Assembly: GCA_028283655.1 (NCBI GenBank)
Contig: JAPWKE010000003.1
Span: 3,224,001-3,288,000, forward strand
Source of the DNA: Acidobacteriaceae bacterium
Lineage (GTDB): Bacteria; Acidobacteriota; Terriglobia; Terriglobales; Acidobacteriaceae
Direction of reading: 5' to 3'
DNA length: 64,000 nucleotides
Shown here one piece after another: positions 44,084-54,717 of this stretch. The position numbers and the translations under genes are program-made. The notes under the pieces are model-generated. The model did not search any database, had not been told where the DNA came from, and was given only the letters and a program-made list of their open reading frames with translations. Every line of letters begins with the position of its first letter. The stretch's first letter is position 1.

Positions 44084-44941
44084 ATGCGTTTGCCTGGAAA
44101 CATTGTCGCCGTCCTCTTCAGCCTTTCGCTCACCGGCCTTGCCACCGCGCAGGACGCAACGCCCCCGCCGCAGAGCGCACAGGTGCTGCACATGCCCCAG
44201 CCGGAAACCTACGAGCCCGCTCTGGCAACAGCCATGGCGAGCGCCGCCAGGCAGGAGCAGAAGCTTCGCACCACGCTACCCAGCTTCACCTGCAAAGAGC
44301 AGGGCGTCAGCCAGCTTCTGCGTAACGACGAGGTCCGCAAGGAAGTTCCCTTCACCGGCGTCATTCGCGCCGTGCGCCAGCCGGACGGCCAGATTGAAGA
44401 GACGCACGAGTTCACCACCATCAAGGGCCGTCCCGTGGGCAAGCACCCCGAGGTCCCCTACTACGTCCACGACGCCTTCACCCGTGTGCTGACGTACGTC
44501 TCCGCGGCCTACCAGCCCTGCTATCACTTCACCGTCTCGGACAAAGATCCACGCCGCATCAACTTCGTGAATCGCCGGCCGTTCAACGTGATGTGCGAGA
44601 ACTACCCCGGCACGGAAGGCTTCTTCACCTGGGACGAGAGCGGGCAGATCAACCACCTCGAACGGCTTCTGCCCGAAGTCAATGCTGAAGGCTGGCCCGT
44701 GCCGTTCGCCGCAGTCGACATCAGCACCGTGCAGCTTGGCGAGAAGAGCTATCGCCTGGCCTCGCACATGGAGAGCGAGAAGGCCGACGGCAAGGACATC
44801 GAGCGCGAAGACGTGAACTTCACCGACTGCAAGCTCTTCAAGGCCACCATCCGCATCCTGCCCGATGCGACCGAAGTGCAGGACGGTAATCCCCCGGACG
44901 GTAATCCCAAAGACGAGCCCGCACCACTGAGGCCGCGATAA
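44084..44941 (+). CDS. Secreted hypothetical protein
   Basis: The protein has 285 residues from ATG 44084, with GGAG five bases upstream. The signal peptide is MRLPGNIVAVLFSLSLTGLATAQ. The mature chain contains RTTLPSFTCKEQGVSQLLRNDEVRKEVPFTGVIRAVRQPDG, INFVNRRPFNVMCENYPGTEGFFTWDESGQINHLERLLP and REDVNFTDCKLFKATIRILPDA, a mixed beta domain with a few Cys. It lies 28 bases after the previous gene, probably in one operon. I do not recognise the family; it looks acidobacterium-specific. Confidence 0.7.
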   Translation: MRLPGNIVAVLFSLSLTGLATAQDATPPPQSAQVLHMPQPETYEPALATAMASAARQEQKLRTTLPSFTCKEQGVSQLLRNDEVRKEVPFTGVIRAVRQPDGQIEETHEFTTIKGRPVGKHPEVPYYVHDAFTRVLTYVSAAYQPCYHFTVSDKDPRRINFVNRRPFNVMCENYPGTEGFFTWDESGQINHLERLLPEVNAEGWPVPFAAVDISTVQLGEKSYRLASHMESEKADGKDIEREDVNFTDCKLFKATIRILPDATEVQDGNPPDGNPKDEPAPLRPR

Positions 44942-45023
44942 GCCTCGCACCGCACGGCGTCGCCAGCCACCGCCTTATCGAGTTCTCTGCAACTATTGCG
45001 ACAACGCAAACGTATCGTCACGC

Positions 45024-45419
45024 ATGAAGATGCTGAGCATTCCCGTCGCAGCCCTGATGGTTGCCCTTCCACTGTGCGCCGGAGCCACCGGCCCCGACAA
45101 GAAGGATCCGGCCAGCTATAACCTCGACGTTACGATCCTGGGCTCTGCCTTTTCGCATCAGGACCTCCGCATCTATGCCGAGGTTGAAGGCAGGCGAGAA
45201 TGGTTGGGCTGCACGCTGTACAACTCGGTCGACATCTATCTTCTGGCGCCGGGCCATTACAAAGCCTTCAAAGAAGCTCGCGACAAGAAACGACCCGATT
45301 ACGATCTGCGCCAGACGTATTACATGTGGTTGCCAGATGGAAAGATCGAGCGTTGTGGTGTCGAGATGGTCGGTCAGATGCCCAGCTATCCCTCCCCTGA
45401 CGCAGCAGCGGCCCACTAA
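45024..45419 (+). CDS. Small secreted hypothetical protein
   Basis: The protein has 131 residues from ATG 45024. Signal peptide MKMLSIPVAALMVALPLCAGA is followed by YNLDVTILGSAFSHQDLRIYAEVEGRREWLGCTLYNSVDIYLLAPGHYKAF and RQTYYMWLPDGKIERCGVEMVGQ. It is a small beta-rich domain with two Cys. The family is not recognised. It may belong with the two upstream secreted genes. Confidence 0.6.
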   Translation: MKMLSIPVAALMVALPLCAGATGPDKKDPASYNLDVTILGSAFSHQDLRIYAEVEGRREWLGCTLYNSVDIYLLAPGHYKAFKEARDKKRPDYDLRQTYYMWLPDGKIERCGVEMVGQMPSYPSPDAAAAH

Positions 45420-45581
45420 GTTCAGCTCTGAATCCCACACAAACGCGTTACCATCTAAGTAGCGATGCGTTTGTGCACGGCAAATTCGGTGAACTCCTCC
45501 CGCGTGGCGTTTGACCGCCACGACTTTGCCTAGCTGCGCCTACACGCGACCCTTCGTTTCCCCACTGACATTCAGCAACAA

Positions 45582-45600
45582 CCTGGGCCCCCGGCCCTGG
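45582..45600. repeat. Degenerate copy of the CCAGGG-GGGCCCAGG word upstream of prfA
   Basis: On the minus strand this reads CCAGGGCCGGGGGCCCAGG, matching 15 of 19 positions of the word at 16529-16547 (CCAGGGTTTAGGGCCCAGG). It sits 25 bases before the prfA start. It may be part of the same dispersed element family or a chance GC-rich palindrome. Confidence 0.45.
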
Positions 45601-45625
45601 AACCTGACCACTCGGATACCTCGCC

Positions 45626-46690
<1,065 letters not shown>

Positions 46691-46706
46691 CTCCACAAAC
46701 ATCTGC

Positions 46707-46744
46707 AAGGAGAAGGGCGCGACTTCGGTTGCGCCCTTCTCCTT
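46707..46744 (+). terminator. Intrinsic terminator after prfA
   Basis: A 14-bp stem (AAGGAGAAGGGCGC) with a further GAC/GTT extension and a TTCG tetraloop; it lies 16 bases after the stop codon. The U-tract is weak (CCTTGCC), so it acts mainly by its stable stem. Confidence 0.8.
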
Positions 46745-46806
46745 GCCTCCACGCCACGCACTCCGATACCGGCACAGGCACCCCGCAAAATCCATAGAAT
46801 CAAAGA

Positions 46807-48042
46807 ATGCTTGCTCTGATCGCCACAGTCGTGACGTTGGCCGCCCTCTTTGGTCTGGTCAGCACTCGATGGCTGAAACTGCCTATCGCCGTCGGCACCA
46901 TGCTGCTGACGGTGCTGCTCTCGATCGTGCTCGCGCTCACCAGCCAGCTCTTCCCGGGCGTCCACGCCTGGGCCATGCACTCCGTGCTGCGCATCGACTA
47001 CGGTCCGTTCATCCTGCACGGCCTGCTCTCGCTTCTGCTCTTCGCTGGCGCCTTCCTGCTCGACCTGGAGCACCTGCTGAACGAGAAGCTGGCCGTCGGC
47101 TTCCTCGCCGGTCTCGGCACCGTGCTGTCCACCGTGCTGGTGGGTGTGGGGATGCACTACGGCGCGGTGCTGGTCGGCTTCCACCCCTCCTGGGCGCAGG
47201 CGTTTCTCTTCGGCGCGCTCATCTCGCCGACCGACCCCATCGCCGTGCTGGAGATGCTGCGCCGCGTCGCTGCGCCGCACTACCTGCAGGCACAACTCGC
47301 CGGGGAAAGCCTCTTCAACGACGGCGTCGGCGCAGTCATCTTCCTCACCGTGCTCGGCATCGCCGAAGGCGGCAAGGTGCCATCGATTGGCGAGGTCAGC
47401 GCGCAGCTACTTATCGAAGCAGGCGGCGGACTGCTGCTCGGCGTGGCACTGGCCATGCCCGTCTCCCGCATGATGCGCGCCGTGAACACCTATCACGTGG
47501 AGATTCTGCTCACACTCTCACTCGCGCTCGGCGGCTATGCCATCGCCGATAACCTGCACCTCTCCGCTCCGCTCGAAGCCGTTGCCGCAGGCCTGGCGCT
47601 GCGCTGGATGAACGCTCGCCACCCGGCAGCCATCTCGCACGTACAGATCGAGCACTTCTGGACCGCCATCGACGAGGTCCAGAACTCGGTGCTCTTCGTC
47701 CTGATGGGCTGCGAGTTCCTCGCCGTCACCTTCACCCGCACATCCCTGCTGACCGGCGTCTTTGCGATTGCCGTGGTCAACGCGGCCCGCTTCGCAGCCA
47801 CAGCGATCGTGCTCGGCCTCATCCAGCGGCTACAACCCGGCCACCGCAGTTCGCTGCTCGTGCTCGGCTGGGGAGGCCTGCGCGGCGGCCTCTCCATCGC
47901 TCTGGCCCTCAGCATTCCAGAAGCGCTCGGCCGCAACTGGATTCTCACCGCGACCTACACCGTCGTCATCTTCTCCATCGTGCTCAAAGGCGGAACGATG
48001 GACCTCTTCCTCCAGAGGTTCCGCAACAGCATCGCGGCATAG
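46807..48042 (+). CDS. CPA1-family Na+/H+ antiporter (NhaP-like)
   Basis: Inner-membrane exchanger with about 12 helices and 411 residues from ATG 46807. The ion-binding TM5 motif is LISPTDPIAVLEMLRR (conserved Asp), and the following GESLFNDGVGAVIFL is the CPA1 ND pair. Other conserved parts are RWLKLPIAVGTMLLT near the start and LGWGGLRGGLSIALALSIP in TM10/11. It has no cytosolic C-terminal regulatory domain, which is shorter than eukaryotic NHE but normal for NhaP. Probably pH or Na+ homeostasis. Confidence 0.93.
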   Translation: MLALIATVVTLAALFGLVSTRWLKLPIAVGTMLLTVLLSIVLALTSQLFPGVHAWAMHSVLRIDYGPFILHGLLSLLLFAGAFLLDLEHLLNEKLAVGFLAGLGTVLSTVLVGVGMHYGAVLVGFHPSWAQAFLFGALISPTDPIAVLEMLRRVAAPHYLQAQLAGESLFNDGVGAVIFLTVLGIAEGGKVPSIGEVSAQLLIEAGGGLLLGVALAMPVSRMMRAVNTYHVEILLTLSLALGGYAIADNLHLSAPLEAVAAGLALRWMNARHPAAISHVQIEHFWTAIDEVQNSVLFVLMGCEFLAVTFTRTSLLTGVFAIAVVNAARFAATAIVLGLIQRLQPGHRSSLLVLGWGGLRGGLSIALALSIPEALGRNWILTATYTVVIFSIVLKGGTMDLFLQRFRNSIAA

Positions 48043-48414
48043 CCTCGCGAAGTTACCCGCAAAAAACTCAGAAGAGCGGCAATCCACTTCACCTCCTGCA
48101 ACGTTTTCCTTACAGAGGCGTCGCAGAACGCTTTTATCGGCAGAGACTTACGGGCACGGCTCCGGCTCTTTCTGGCGAGGAAAGCTGCTTCAGGAAAGAC
48201 CTTCTCCCAGATCTTTTCATTCTGTTTTTTTGAGGGTATTTCAATGGTTATTCCAGCTCAACCCAGGCTTTTAAGCCCCAGCGGCCTGCTCAAAATGCCA
48301 CCCATCACTGTCTCTGTTTTTCTCGTGCGCGAGATGGCGGAGCGTAGCATCACGGCTTCCTGCATGGAACGCAGCACGCGATAAACCCAGCCATCCCGGT
48401 ACACTGGATTAGCT
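48043..48414. other. 372-base gap between the antiporter and rlmI
   Basis: It contains a T-rich patch (TTCTGTTTTTTTGAGG near 48225) and a possible small gene at 48244-48384 listed separately. No repeat array or RNA structure stands out. Confidence 0.5.
48244..48384 (+). CDS. Possible small ORF, 46 residues
   Basis: ATG 48244 has GAGGG eight bases upstream, in an otherwise gene-free gap. The translation starts MVIPAQPRLLSPSGLLKMP, then ITVSVFLVREMAERSITAS and MERSTR. No family is recognised; composition is plausible but the short length leaves it unproven. The upstream T-run could also mark the end of the antiporter mRNA. Confidence 0.25.
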   Translation: MVIPAQPRLLSPSGLLKMPPITVSVFLVREMAERSITASCMERSTR

Positions 48415-49716
48415 GTGAACTCCGAACCCCAAACCCTCCCCCTGCTGAAAGTTACCCGCCGTGCCGCCGAGCGCCTTCGCGCTGGCCACCTCTGGGTCTA
48501 CCGCTCCGACGCTGAACTTCCCGAACCTGCGCCTGCCCCCGGCTCGCTGGTTGAAGTTACCGACGCACGCAACGCCGTCCTTGGCACAGCACTCTTTTCG
48601 TCCACTTCGCAGATCATCGCTCGCCTCGTCTCGCCGGAACATGGCGTCACGCGCGAGCTCTATCTCCAGCAGCTTGCCGAACGCATCGACGAAGCCTTTG
48701 CCCGCCGCGCCATCATCGCGCCGCTGGGAGTACACACCACCGCGCAGCGTCTGCTCTTCTCTGAAGCCGACAACACGCCCGGCATCATCGCCGACCGCTA
48801 CGGCGAACTCGTGCTCGTGCAGTTGCTCACGCAGGGCACAGCGCAGGACGACGTCCGTGCCGTCGTCGTCGCGTCCATGCGCAAGCACCTCGAGCAAAAC
48901 GAAGCCGCGCTCACGATGTGGGAGCGTCCCGACCCCAAGATTCGCGAACTTGAAGAGCTCGCACCGCCGCCGAACGATGGCCTGCTCTACTCCAACCAGC
49001 CGGACAAACCCACAACGGCGACCTTCGCGCTCAACGACCTGAGCTACCACTACTCGGCCGCAACCGGCCAGAAGACAGGCGCGTTCCTCGATCAGCGTCT
49101 GAACTACGCCGCCGCTGCCGCGCACGTGAAGGCCAGCGGACTGACCGGCCGAGCACTCGACGTCTGCACCTATCAGGGCGGCTTCGCGCTGCACCTTGCC
49201 ACGGTCTGCGAGCACGTCACCGGTATCGACCAGTCGCACGGCGCGCTCGAGACGGCCGATTGGAACCTTTCCCTGAACCCGCAACTCGCAGGCCGCGTGG
49301 ACTGGATCGAGGCCGACGCCTTCGACCTGCTGCGCGCCTTCGACGATGCCCACAACAAGCCCGATCCGCGCAATCCGGAGCTTCCGCTGGACGTCGCCAC
49401 AGGCTTTGACGCCATCGTGCTCGACCCACCGGCGTTCGCCAAGTCCAAGCGGGCGCTCGCGGGCGCTCTGCGCGGCTACAAGGAGCTGAACCTGCGTGCC
49501 ATGCGCCTGCTGAACCCCGGCGGAACGCTGATCACAAACTCCTGCTCCCACCACGTTTCGCTCGCAGAGTTCATGGAAACCGTGGCCTCCGCCGCCAGGG
49601 ATGCAGGACGTCGTGTTCAGCTCATCGAAACACGTGCCGCAGCCCCCGATCACCCCGAGGTACTCGCGTTACCCGAAACGAGTTACCTCAAGTGCCTGAT
49701 CCTGCGCGTGGAGTAA
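48415..49716 (+). CDS. rlmI: 23S rRNA (cytosine-1962-C5)-methyltransferase, RlmI-like
   Basis: The protein has 433 residues from GTG 48415. The N-terminal PUA-like domain (LKVTRRAAERLRAGHLWVYRSDAELPEP, SLVEVTDARNAVLGTALFSSTS) is followed by an EEHEE-type segment (ADNTPGIIADRYGELVLVQLL). The Rossmann SAM domain follows: TGAFLDQRLNYAAAA, ALDVCTYQGGFALHLA, VTGIDQSHGALETADWN, catalytic region FDAIVLDPPAFAKSK and NSCSHHVSLAEF. This is the COG1092 architecture of RlmI. A short insertion near residues 165-200 (RPDPKIRELEELAPPPNDG) is unlike E. coli. Confidence 0.88.
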   Translation: MNSEPQTLPLLKVTRRAAERLRAGHLWVYRSDAELPEPAPAPGSLVEVTDARNAVLGTALFSSTSQIIARLVSPEHGVTRELYLQQLAERIDEAFARRAIIAPLGVHTTAQRLLFSEADNTPGIIADRYGELVLVQLLTQGTAQDDVRAVVVASMRKHLEQNEAALTMWERPDPKIRELEELAPPPNDGLLYSNQPDKPTTATFALNDLSYHYSAATGQKTGAFLDQRLNYAAAAAHVKASGLTGRALDVCTYQGGFALHLATVCEHVTGIDQSHGALETADWNLSLNPQLAGRVDWIEADAFDLLRAFDDAHNKPDPRNPELPLDVATGFDAIVLDPPAFAKSKRALAGALRGYKELNLRAMRLLNPGGTLITNSCSHHVSLAEFMETVASAARDAGRRVQLIETRAAAPDHPEVLALPETSYLKCLILRVE

Positions 49717-49771
49717 ACCTTGGGTGTTGATCACTTTCCAAATAGTCCTTCTATTTCGGGAAGCAGTAACC

Positions 49772-49806
49772 AAATCCCCTGCCTCTTATGGAGACAGGGG
49801 ATTTTT
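49772..49806 (+). terminator. Intrinsic terminator after rlmI
   Basis: The arms AAATCCCCTG and CAGGGGATTT enclose a small CTC/GAG inner stem, with TTTTTC at the end. It lies 55 bases after the stop codon. Confidence 0.88.
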
Positions 49807-49968
49807 CTGCCCGCAAAGGCCTGTTTGCTGCAATCTGCGAGTAATTGAAAACAAGTACTGTCGTCCGCAGCCACTGCACCCAACGTTGAATGGTTTCAAT
49901 TTAGGTTAGTCCTGACCCTAGCTATAGGCCGCCAAAGTGCCGTCGCCAGCTACTTCAAGGACAACGTA

Positions 49969-51975
49969 ATGATTCGCTCTGCTGTATTGTTTTTCTCTCT
50001 CTGCATGTGTGTTGCTACCACCGGCTGTGGGATTACCGGGGCCGCCGTGGGCGGACCAAACGATGAAATCCAGGGCTCCCTGATGGGTGGCCAACAACCG
50101 ATCTCCGGCGCGACCATTACGGTCTGGCAGGCAGGCTCCACAGGCTACGGCCAGGGAGCGACCAAAATGGCTTCGACCACTACCGATGCCAACGGAAACT
50201 TCAGCTTCGCCAGCAGCTCCTACACCTGCACCAGCTCCAACGCGCCCATGTACCTGACAGGCGCAGGTGGCAACCCCGGCGGCGGTACCAACGCCAACGT
50301 CATGCAGCTTGCCGTCATCGGCCCCTGCCAGGCTGGCCGCACCTCTTTCTTCGTGATGAACGAAGTCTCCACGGCAGCTGCGGCTATCGTGCTGGCACCG
50401 TACATGAGCCCCACCCTTGGTTCCAGCGCGACGCCTGACATCGGCGCAACATGCTCGGGCTGCGCCTCCGGCACCTTCAACAAGGGCCTGCTTTCGGCCA
50501 TGAATGAAACGCTGCCGGCGGTGCTGACAAAGAGCAGCGGACAGGCTGTGGCCACACACACCACCAGCGCAGGCATCACGGTAACGACCGAAGCCGCGAA
50601 GATTAACTCCATCGCGAACATTCTGGCCGTGTGCGTAAACACGACAGGACAGACCTCCTCCACCGAGACTTCGAGCGGGTGCGGGCAGCTCTTCAAATAC
50701 ACCACGCCTTCCGACGCAACCACGCGTCCGTACACAACCCTGCAGGCCGCGTTGATGATGGCGCTGTATCCGTACCAGAACGTCTCCTCGCTCTACAACA
50801 CGACACCTCCCACGCCTCCCTTCACAGGGCTCACCGCCGCGCCTTCCGACTGGACCGTCGCTGTCTCGTACACCTCCTCCGCCTTCGGCCTGGGAGTGAA
50901 CCCGGCGACAAGCAGCACGATGAGTGTCGATGCCAACGGCAGCGTCTGGTTCCCAACCAATACCGCGTCCTCCCATGGGCTGGCGTACTTTGATCCCACG
51001 GACCAGAGCTTCCACGGCCCGTATGCCACAACGCTGACGCACCCGCAGTATGTTGCCGTCAGCAACACGACAACACCCAGCGTTTACGGCAACGACTCCA
51101 CCTCCGGACACGTCGGTGGAACCTCCATCTCATCTCCTACGACGACCGGCACCTCCTACGCCACAGGCGACGGATCCACGCTGGTCTCCACGGGCCCTCT
51201 CTTCGTCGACAACGACGGGAACGTCGCCTTCGCCGGAATGAAGACGGCAACCACCGCAACCAACTACGTTCTGCTCAGCACAGCCAGCACGACCAAGAAC
51301 ATTGGCGGCAGCAACACCTTTGCGACCATCCCCACGGCCTACAGCGGCTACCCCGCTACAGACTACGGGCTCGCTGGAGCTGCCGGTAACGGTGCCAGCT
51401 CAGCGTGCTACGGCATGTACCTGTATGGCAACAGCAGCGACACCGGCACCTCGGTTTCCAGCAACACACTGCTCAGCACCTCTTCGAGCCCTTGCGTTGC
51501 GGGCGGCGTTGCCATGGACTACCAGAGCACGAACGACTGGGACTACGTGATGACAGCCAGCACGCTCAACCAGTTCTGCACCGTCCGCAAGGGCTGCACA
51601 ACGTACAGCAACGGTATGAGCACGCCGATGGGTGTCGCGTTCGACAGCGCCAACCGCGCATGGATCGCCAATGCGGGCAATGCTTCGGTGAGCATCCTTG
51701 ACGTGACGCTCTCCTCCAACGGAGCCACCTACACCGCCCCCTCCTCCGTGGCATACCAGCACGGCACCAGTCACGGCGGCACGGCGACAAAGCCATACGG
51801 CATCGCCATCGATGGCAGTGGAAACGTGTGGCTGAGCAACGCAGGCTGCACCACGGCGAGCTGCTCGGCCACGTCTTTCACGCTGACAGAAATTCTCGGC
51901 GCGGCCTCGCCCGTCATCACGCCTCTCAGCACCGTCTTCAAGAACAGCAGCTTCAACACCCTGCCAACCAATTAA
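49969..51975 (+). CDS. Large Ser/Thr-rich secreted lipoprotein with NHL-like repeats
   Basis: The protein has 668 residues from ATG 49969, with AAGGA about eight bases upstream. Signal peptide with lipobox TTGC (MIRSAVLFFSLCMCVATTGC). An N-terminal domain resembles a carboxypeptidase-regulatory-like fold (EIQGSLMGGQQPISGATITVWQAG, TTTDANGNFSFASSSYTC) and is rich in Cys pairs. The C-terminal half has propeller-like blades: MSVDANGSVWFPTN, LFVDNDGNVAFAGM, VAFDSANRAWIANAGN, IAIDGSGNVWLSNAGC. Function unknown, probably a surface protein. It shares blade style with the lipoprotein at 18873-19964. Ended by a clear terminator. Confidence 0.78.
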   Translation: MIRSAVLFFSLCMCVATTGCGITGAAVGGPNDEIQGSLMGGQQPISGATITVWQAGSTGYGQGATKMASTTTDANGNFSFASSSYTCTSSNAPMYLTGAGGNPGGGTNANVMQLAVIGPCQAGRTSFFVMNEVSTAAAAIVLAPYMSPTLGSSATPDIGATCSGCASGTFNKGLLSAMNETLPAVLTKSSGQAVATHTTSAGITVTTEAAKINSIANILAVCVNTTGQTSSTETSSGCGQLFKYTTPSDATTRPYTTLQAALMMALYPYQNVSSLYNTTPPTPPFTGLTAAPSDWTVAVSYTSSAFGLGVNPATSSTMSVDANGSVWFPTNTASSHGLAYFDPTDQSFHGPYATTLTHPQYVAVSNTTTPSVYGNDSTSGHVGGTSISSPTTTGTSYATGDGSTLVSTGPLFVDNDGNVAFAGMKTATTATNYVLLSTASTTKNIGGSNTFATIPTAYSGYPATDYGLAGAAGNGASSACYGMYLYGNSSDTGTSVSSNTLLSTSSSPCVAGGVAMDYQSTNDWDYVMTASTLNQFCTVRKGCTTYSNGMSTPMGVAFDSANRAWIANAGNASVSILDVTLSSNGATYTAPSSVAYQHGTSHGGTATKPYGIAIDGSGNVWLSNAGCTTASCSATSFTLTEILGAASPVITPLSTVFKNSSFNTLPTN

Positions 51976-51997
51976 CCCGGCAGGACACGCAACAACC

Positions 51998-52030
51998 AAC
52001 GGCGAAGACCGCAAGCAGGTCTTCGCCGTT
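51998..52030 (+). terminator. Intrinsic terminator after the large lipoprotein gene
   Basis: A 13-bp perfect stem (AACGGCGAAGACC) with a 7-base loop runs straight into TTTTTGCTTTT, 22 bases after the stop codon. Confidence 0.92.
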
Positions 52031-52071
52031 TTTGCTTTTAGCCGTAAGCCTGGGCGAGACTCAACAGTGGC

Positions 52072-52659
52072 ATGAACCAACCCATCTCCACCGCAACCCC
52101 TACAGGCCTCACCGCCGACTCGCCAGAGATCGTAACGCTGCGCCGCGCCACCGCCGCAGATGCCGCCGCGCTCGCGCTGGTAGGCAGTGCGACGTTCCTC
52201 GAGGCGTACACCTGGATGCTTCCCGGCGCGGACATCATCGACTTCTGCGCCACGCACCACACGGCCGCGAAGTATGCCGAGTATCTCGCGCAACCCACCA
52301 CACGCATCACCCTCGCCGTCGCTGGCGTGGATGCTCCGGTAGGCTACGCGATGCTCTCCGCGCCCGACCTGCCCACCGCCACGACCAGCAACGAAGACAT
52401 CGAGCTCAAGCGCATCTACCTCTTCTCGCGCTTTCGCAGCCATCTGGTCGAAGGCATCAAAGCCTCACAGGCGTTGATGAGCGCCGCGATCAGCGACGCT
52501 CGTGCGTTGGGAGCAAAGCGGCTGCTGCTCGGCACCCACGCGAGCAACGCCCGGGCCATCGCCTTCTATCGCCGTAACGGCTTCGAGATCGTGGGTACGC
52601 GCACGTTCCAGGTTGGCGAACAGACTTGCTCTGACTACATCCTCGGACGCGCTCTCTAA
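52072..52659 (+). CDS. GNAT-family N-acetyltransferase
   Basis: The protein has 195 residues from ATG 52072. The GNAT core starts [30 protein letters not shown]. The beta4 strand is [31 protein letters not shown], standing in for the usual acetyl-CoA pyrophosphate loop region. It is followed by [38 protein letters not shown], the typical motif B with N-x-x-A-x-x-F-Y-x-x-x-G-F. Substrate unknown. Confidence 0.85.
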   Translation: MNQPISTATPTGLTADSPEIVTLRRATAADAAALALVGSATFLEAYTWMLPGADIIDFCATHHTAAKYAEYLAQPTTRITLAVAGVDAPVGYAMLSAPDLPTATTSNEDIELKRIYLFSRFRSHLVEGIKASQALMSAAISDARALGAKRLLLGTHASNARAIAFYRRNGFEIVGTRTFQVGEQTCSDYILGRAL

Positions 52660-52760
52660 AAAACAAAAGAAGACACTCGACGCCAGCTCCGCGAAGTTTC
52701 GCCACGAATCCCTGCGCTTCCACACCTCTTCCTCTCATGCCCTTCGCCTACACTTCTTCC

Positions 52761-53216
52761 ATGAACGCCGAACGAGCCCGAGAGTTCCTGCTGACGCTGC
52801 CGCATGTGGTCGAGACCACGCAGTGGGGCGACAACCTCGTCTTCTGGGTGGGGGACAAGCGGCTGGGTGGCAAGATGTTTGCGCTTCTCGACCTCGACGG
52901 CGAACTCTCGCACGGTGTCGCATGCTGGGCCGCGGGGCCGGAGCGCTTCCACGAACTCGTTGAGCAGGAGGGCCTCTTCCCCGCACGCTATCTTGCGCGG
53001 GCCCACTGGGTCGCAGCCCGCCAGTGGACGGCGCTGCGCGATCGCGAGTGGCAGGACGAACTGCGCGCAGCCTGCGCCATCGTCCACGACAAGCTGCCAA
53101 AGCGCGTACAGGCCGCGCTTCTGCTCCCCGCACGCGAGCAGCAGAAGCTCTTCCGCGAACGAGAGACCAAGGCCGCGCCCGCTGCCGCAAAGAAGCCCCG
53201 CAAGCCTAAAGCGTAG
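52761..53216 (+). CDS. MmcQ/YjbR-family protein with Lys/Ala/Pro tail
   Basis: The protein has 151 residues from ATG 52761; an in-frame ATG at 52737 adds [54 protein letters not shown] is the YjbR signature. [30 protein letters not shown] and [15 protein letters not shown] complete the CyaY-like/double-wing fold, proposed to bind DNA. The C terminus ends in [15 protein letters not shown], a short H1-like tail. It overlaps the convergent DoxX gene by 11 bases. Confidence 0.88.
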   Translation: MNAERAREFLLTLPHVVETTQWGDNLVFWVGDKRLGGKMFALLDLDGELSHGVACWAAGPERFHELVEQEGLFPARYLARAHWVAARQWTALRDREWQDELRAACAIVHDKLPKRVQAALLLPAREQQKLFRERETKAAPAAAKKPRKPKA

Positions 53217-53607
53217 GCTGCTCGCGCGTGCTGAGGATGCCGGTGAAGCTTTCGCGGTAGGCAAAGACCAGCACCAGTTCCAGCACCGTCGCCACCAGCC
53301 CGGGAGCCATCTCGTGTCCGCCGGTCAGGAACAGGTGGAAGCACAGGATGTTCACCGTAATGGGGCACAGGATGCAGAGCCCAAGCGGCAGCGTTCCGCC
53401 AAAGAGCACCAGCAGACCACCGATCAACTGCCCGGCACCCACCACCTTCATCCACCCGGACACCATCATGACGGCGTGAAACTTGCCCACGAGAGAATCC
53501 GCCGGAGGCATCGGCCCCATGGGCAGAAATGGATGAAGGATGTTCGCGCCGAAGACAACGAACATGAGGCCAAGCAAAACGCGACAGACCAAGGCAACGA
53601 TCTTCAT
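53206..53607 (-). CDS. DoxX-like small membrane protein
   Basis: The protein has 133 residues from ATG 53607, with four hydrophobic helices: [76 protein letters not shown] and [21 protein letters not shown]. The opening [16 protein letters not shown] and the second helix are typical of DoxX/DoxD-like proteins, which are poorly characterised. No strong ribosome-binding site is seen. Confidence 0.72.
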   Translation of the reverse strand: MKIVALVCRVLLGLMFVVFGANILHPFLPMGPMPPADSLVGKFHAVMMVSGWMKVVGAGQLIGGLLVLFGGTLPLGLCILCPITVNILCFHLFLTGGHEMAPGLVATVLELVLVFAYRESFTGILSTREQPTL

Positions 53608-53765
53608 GGAGAGGAACTCGCTTTCACGCACGCTGGCAGGCGTGGCGCATAAGATAAAGAAACTTCGGGCCCCGCGCACGCAACGTCATGAACGCTTGCC
53701 GTAAGCCTGAACGACGCATCCAAGCTATGCAAGCAAAATCTCACTCAATGGAGTCACCGCAGGTA

Positions 53766-54698
53766 ATGGACGGAATCAAGCTCTCGCTCGAAGGCAAAGT
53801 CGCACTCGTCACCGGAGGCTCCCGCGGCATCGGCGCAGCCACTGTGCGACTCTTCCGCCAGGCCGGAGCGCGCGTCGTCTTCAGCTATCGCCTGCGAGTG
53901 GCAGAAGCCGAGGCTCTCGTAGCAGAGTGCGGTGGCAGCGAGTTCTGCCACGCCGTGCAGCAGGATCTCTCCTCCATCCTCGAAGGACAGGCCCTTGTGC
54001 AGGCCGCCATCTCCGCCTTCGGTCGCGTGGACTGCCTGATCGTGAACCACGGCGTCTGGCCGCCGCATGACCAACCCATCGACTCCATGCCCGCGCAGCA
54101 GTGGCGCTCCACGCTCGGCATCAACCTCGACAGCACCTTCGGGCTGGTGCAGGCGGCGACCGCACACATGCTCTCGCGCGGCGAAGCCAGCGACCCCACC
54201 ACGGAACTCGGCGCACACCGCTTCGGCTCCGGCCTGCCCACCGCGGAAACCGTTGCGGAAGAAACCGTCGATGCGACCGAACTGCTCGAAGAGCGCGTCT
54301 ACAGCGACCACATCCACTACGACGCACCGGCCAGCGGCCCGCTCGGCCACATCGTCCTCGTCGCCTCCACCGCAGCGCAGCGCGGCGAGGCCTTCCACGC
54401 TGACTATGCCGCCAGCAAAGGCGCACTGCTTTCGTTCACCAAGAGCCTCTCGAGCGAACTCGCCCCGCAGGGCATTCTCGCCAACTGCGTCGCTCCTGGC
54501 TGGGTCTCGACCGAGATGTCGGCTGGAACCCTGGAAGACCCAATCGCGTCCAAGAAAGCGCTGGGACTGATTCCTCTCGGCCGCGCGGCCGACCCCGAAG
54601 AGATCGCCGGGCCCATCTTGTTCCTTTGCACGCCGTGGGCAGGCTTCGTCTCTGGAGAGATCTTCAACGTCAACGGCGGCGCTGTACTCGTCGGCTAA
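53766..54698 (+). CDS. Short-chain dehydrogenase/reductase (SDR) with a central insertion
   Basis: The protein has 310 residues from ATG 53766; in-frame ATGs at 53748 and 53688 are possible. The Rossmann motif is VALVTGGSRGIGAATVRLFRQAGARVVFSY, then CLIVNHGVWPPHD (NNAG-like), Ser in HIVLVASTAAQRG and catalytic YAASK (Tyr/Lys). The C-terminal GRAADPEEIAGPILFLCTPWAGFVSGEIFNVNGG is FabG-like. Between GINLDSTFGLVQAATAHMLSRG and GHIVLVAS lies an insertion of about 45 acidic residues (EASDPTTELGAHRFGSGLPTAETVAEETVDATELLEERVYSDHIHYDAPASGPL). Typical FabG lacks it. It may form a lid over the active site. Substrate unknown. Confidence 0.88.
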   Translation: MDGIKLSLEGKVALVTGGSRGIGAATVRLFRQAGARVVFSYRLRVAEAEALVAECGGSEFCHAVQQDLSSILEGQALVQAAISAFGRVDCLIVNHGVWPPHDQPIDSMPAQQWRSTLGINLDSTFGLVQAATAHMLSRGEASDPTTELGAHRFGSGLPTAETVAEETVDATELLEERVYSDHIHYDAPASGPLGHIVLVASTAAQRGEAFHADYAASKGALLSFTKSLSSELAPQGILANCVAPGWVSTEMSAGTLEDPIASKKALGLIPLGRAADPEEIAGPILFLCTPWAGFVSGEIFNVNGGAVLVG

Positions 54699-54717
54699 CA
54701 CCCTGCAAGGATCCTCA

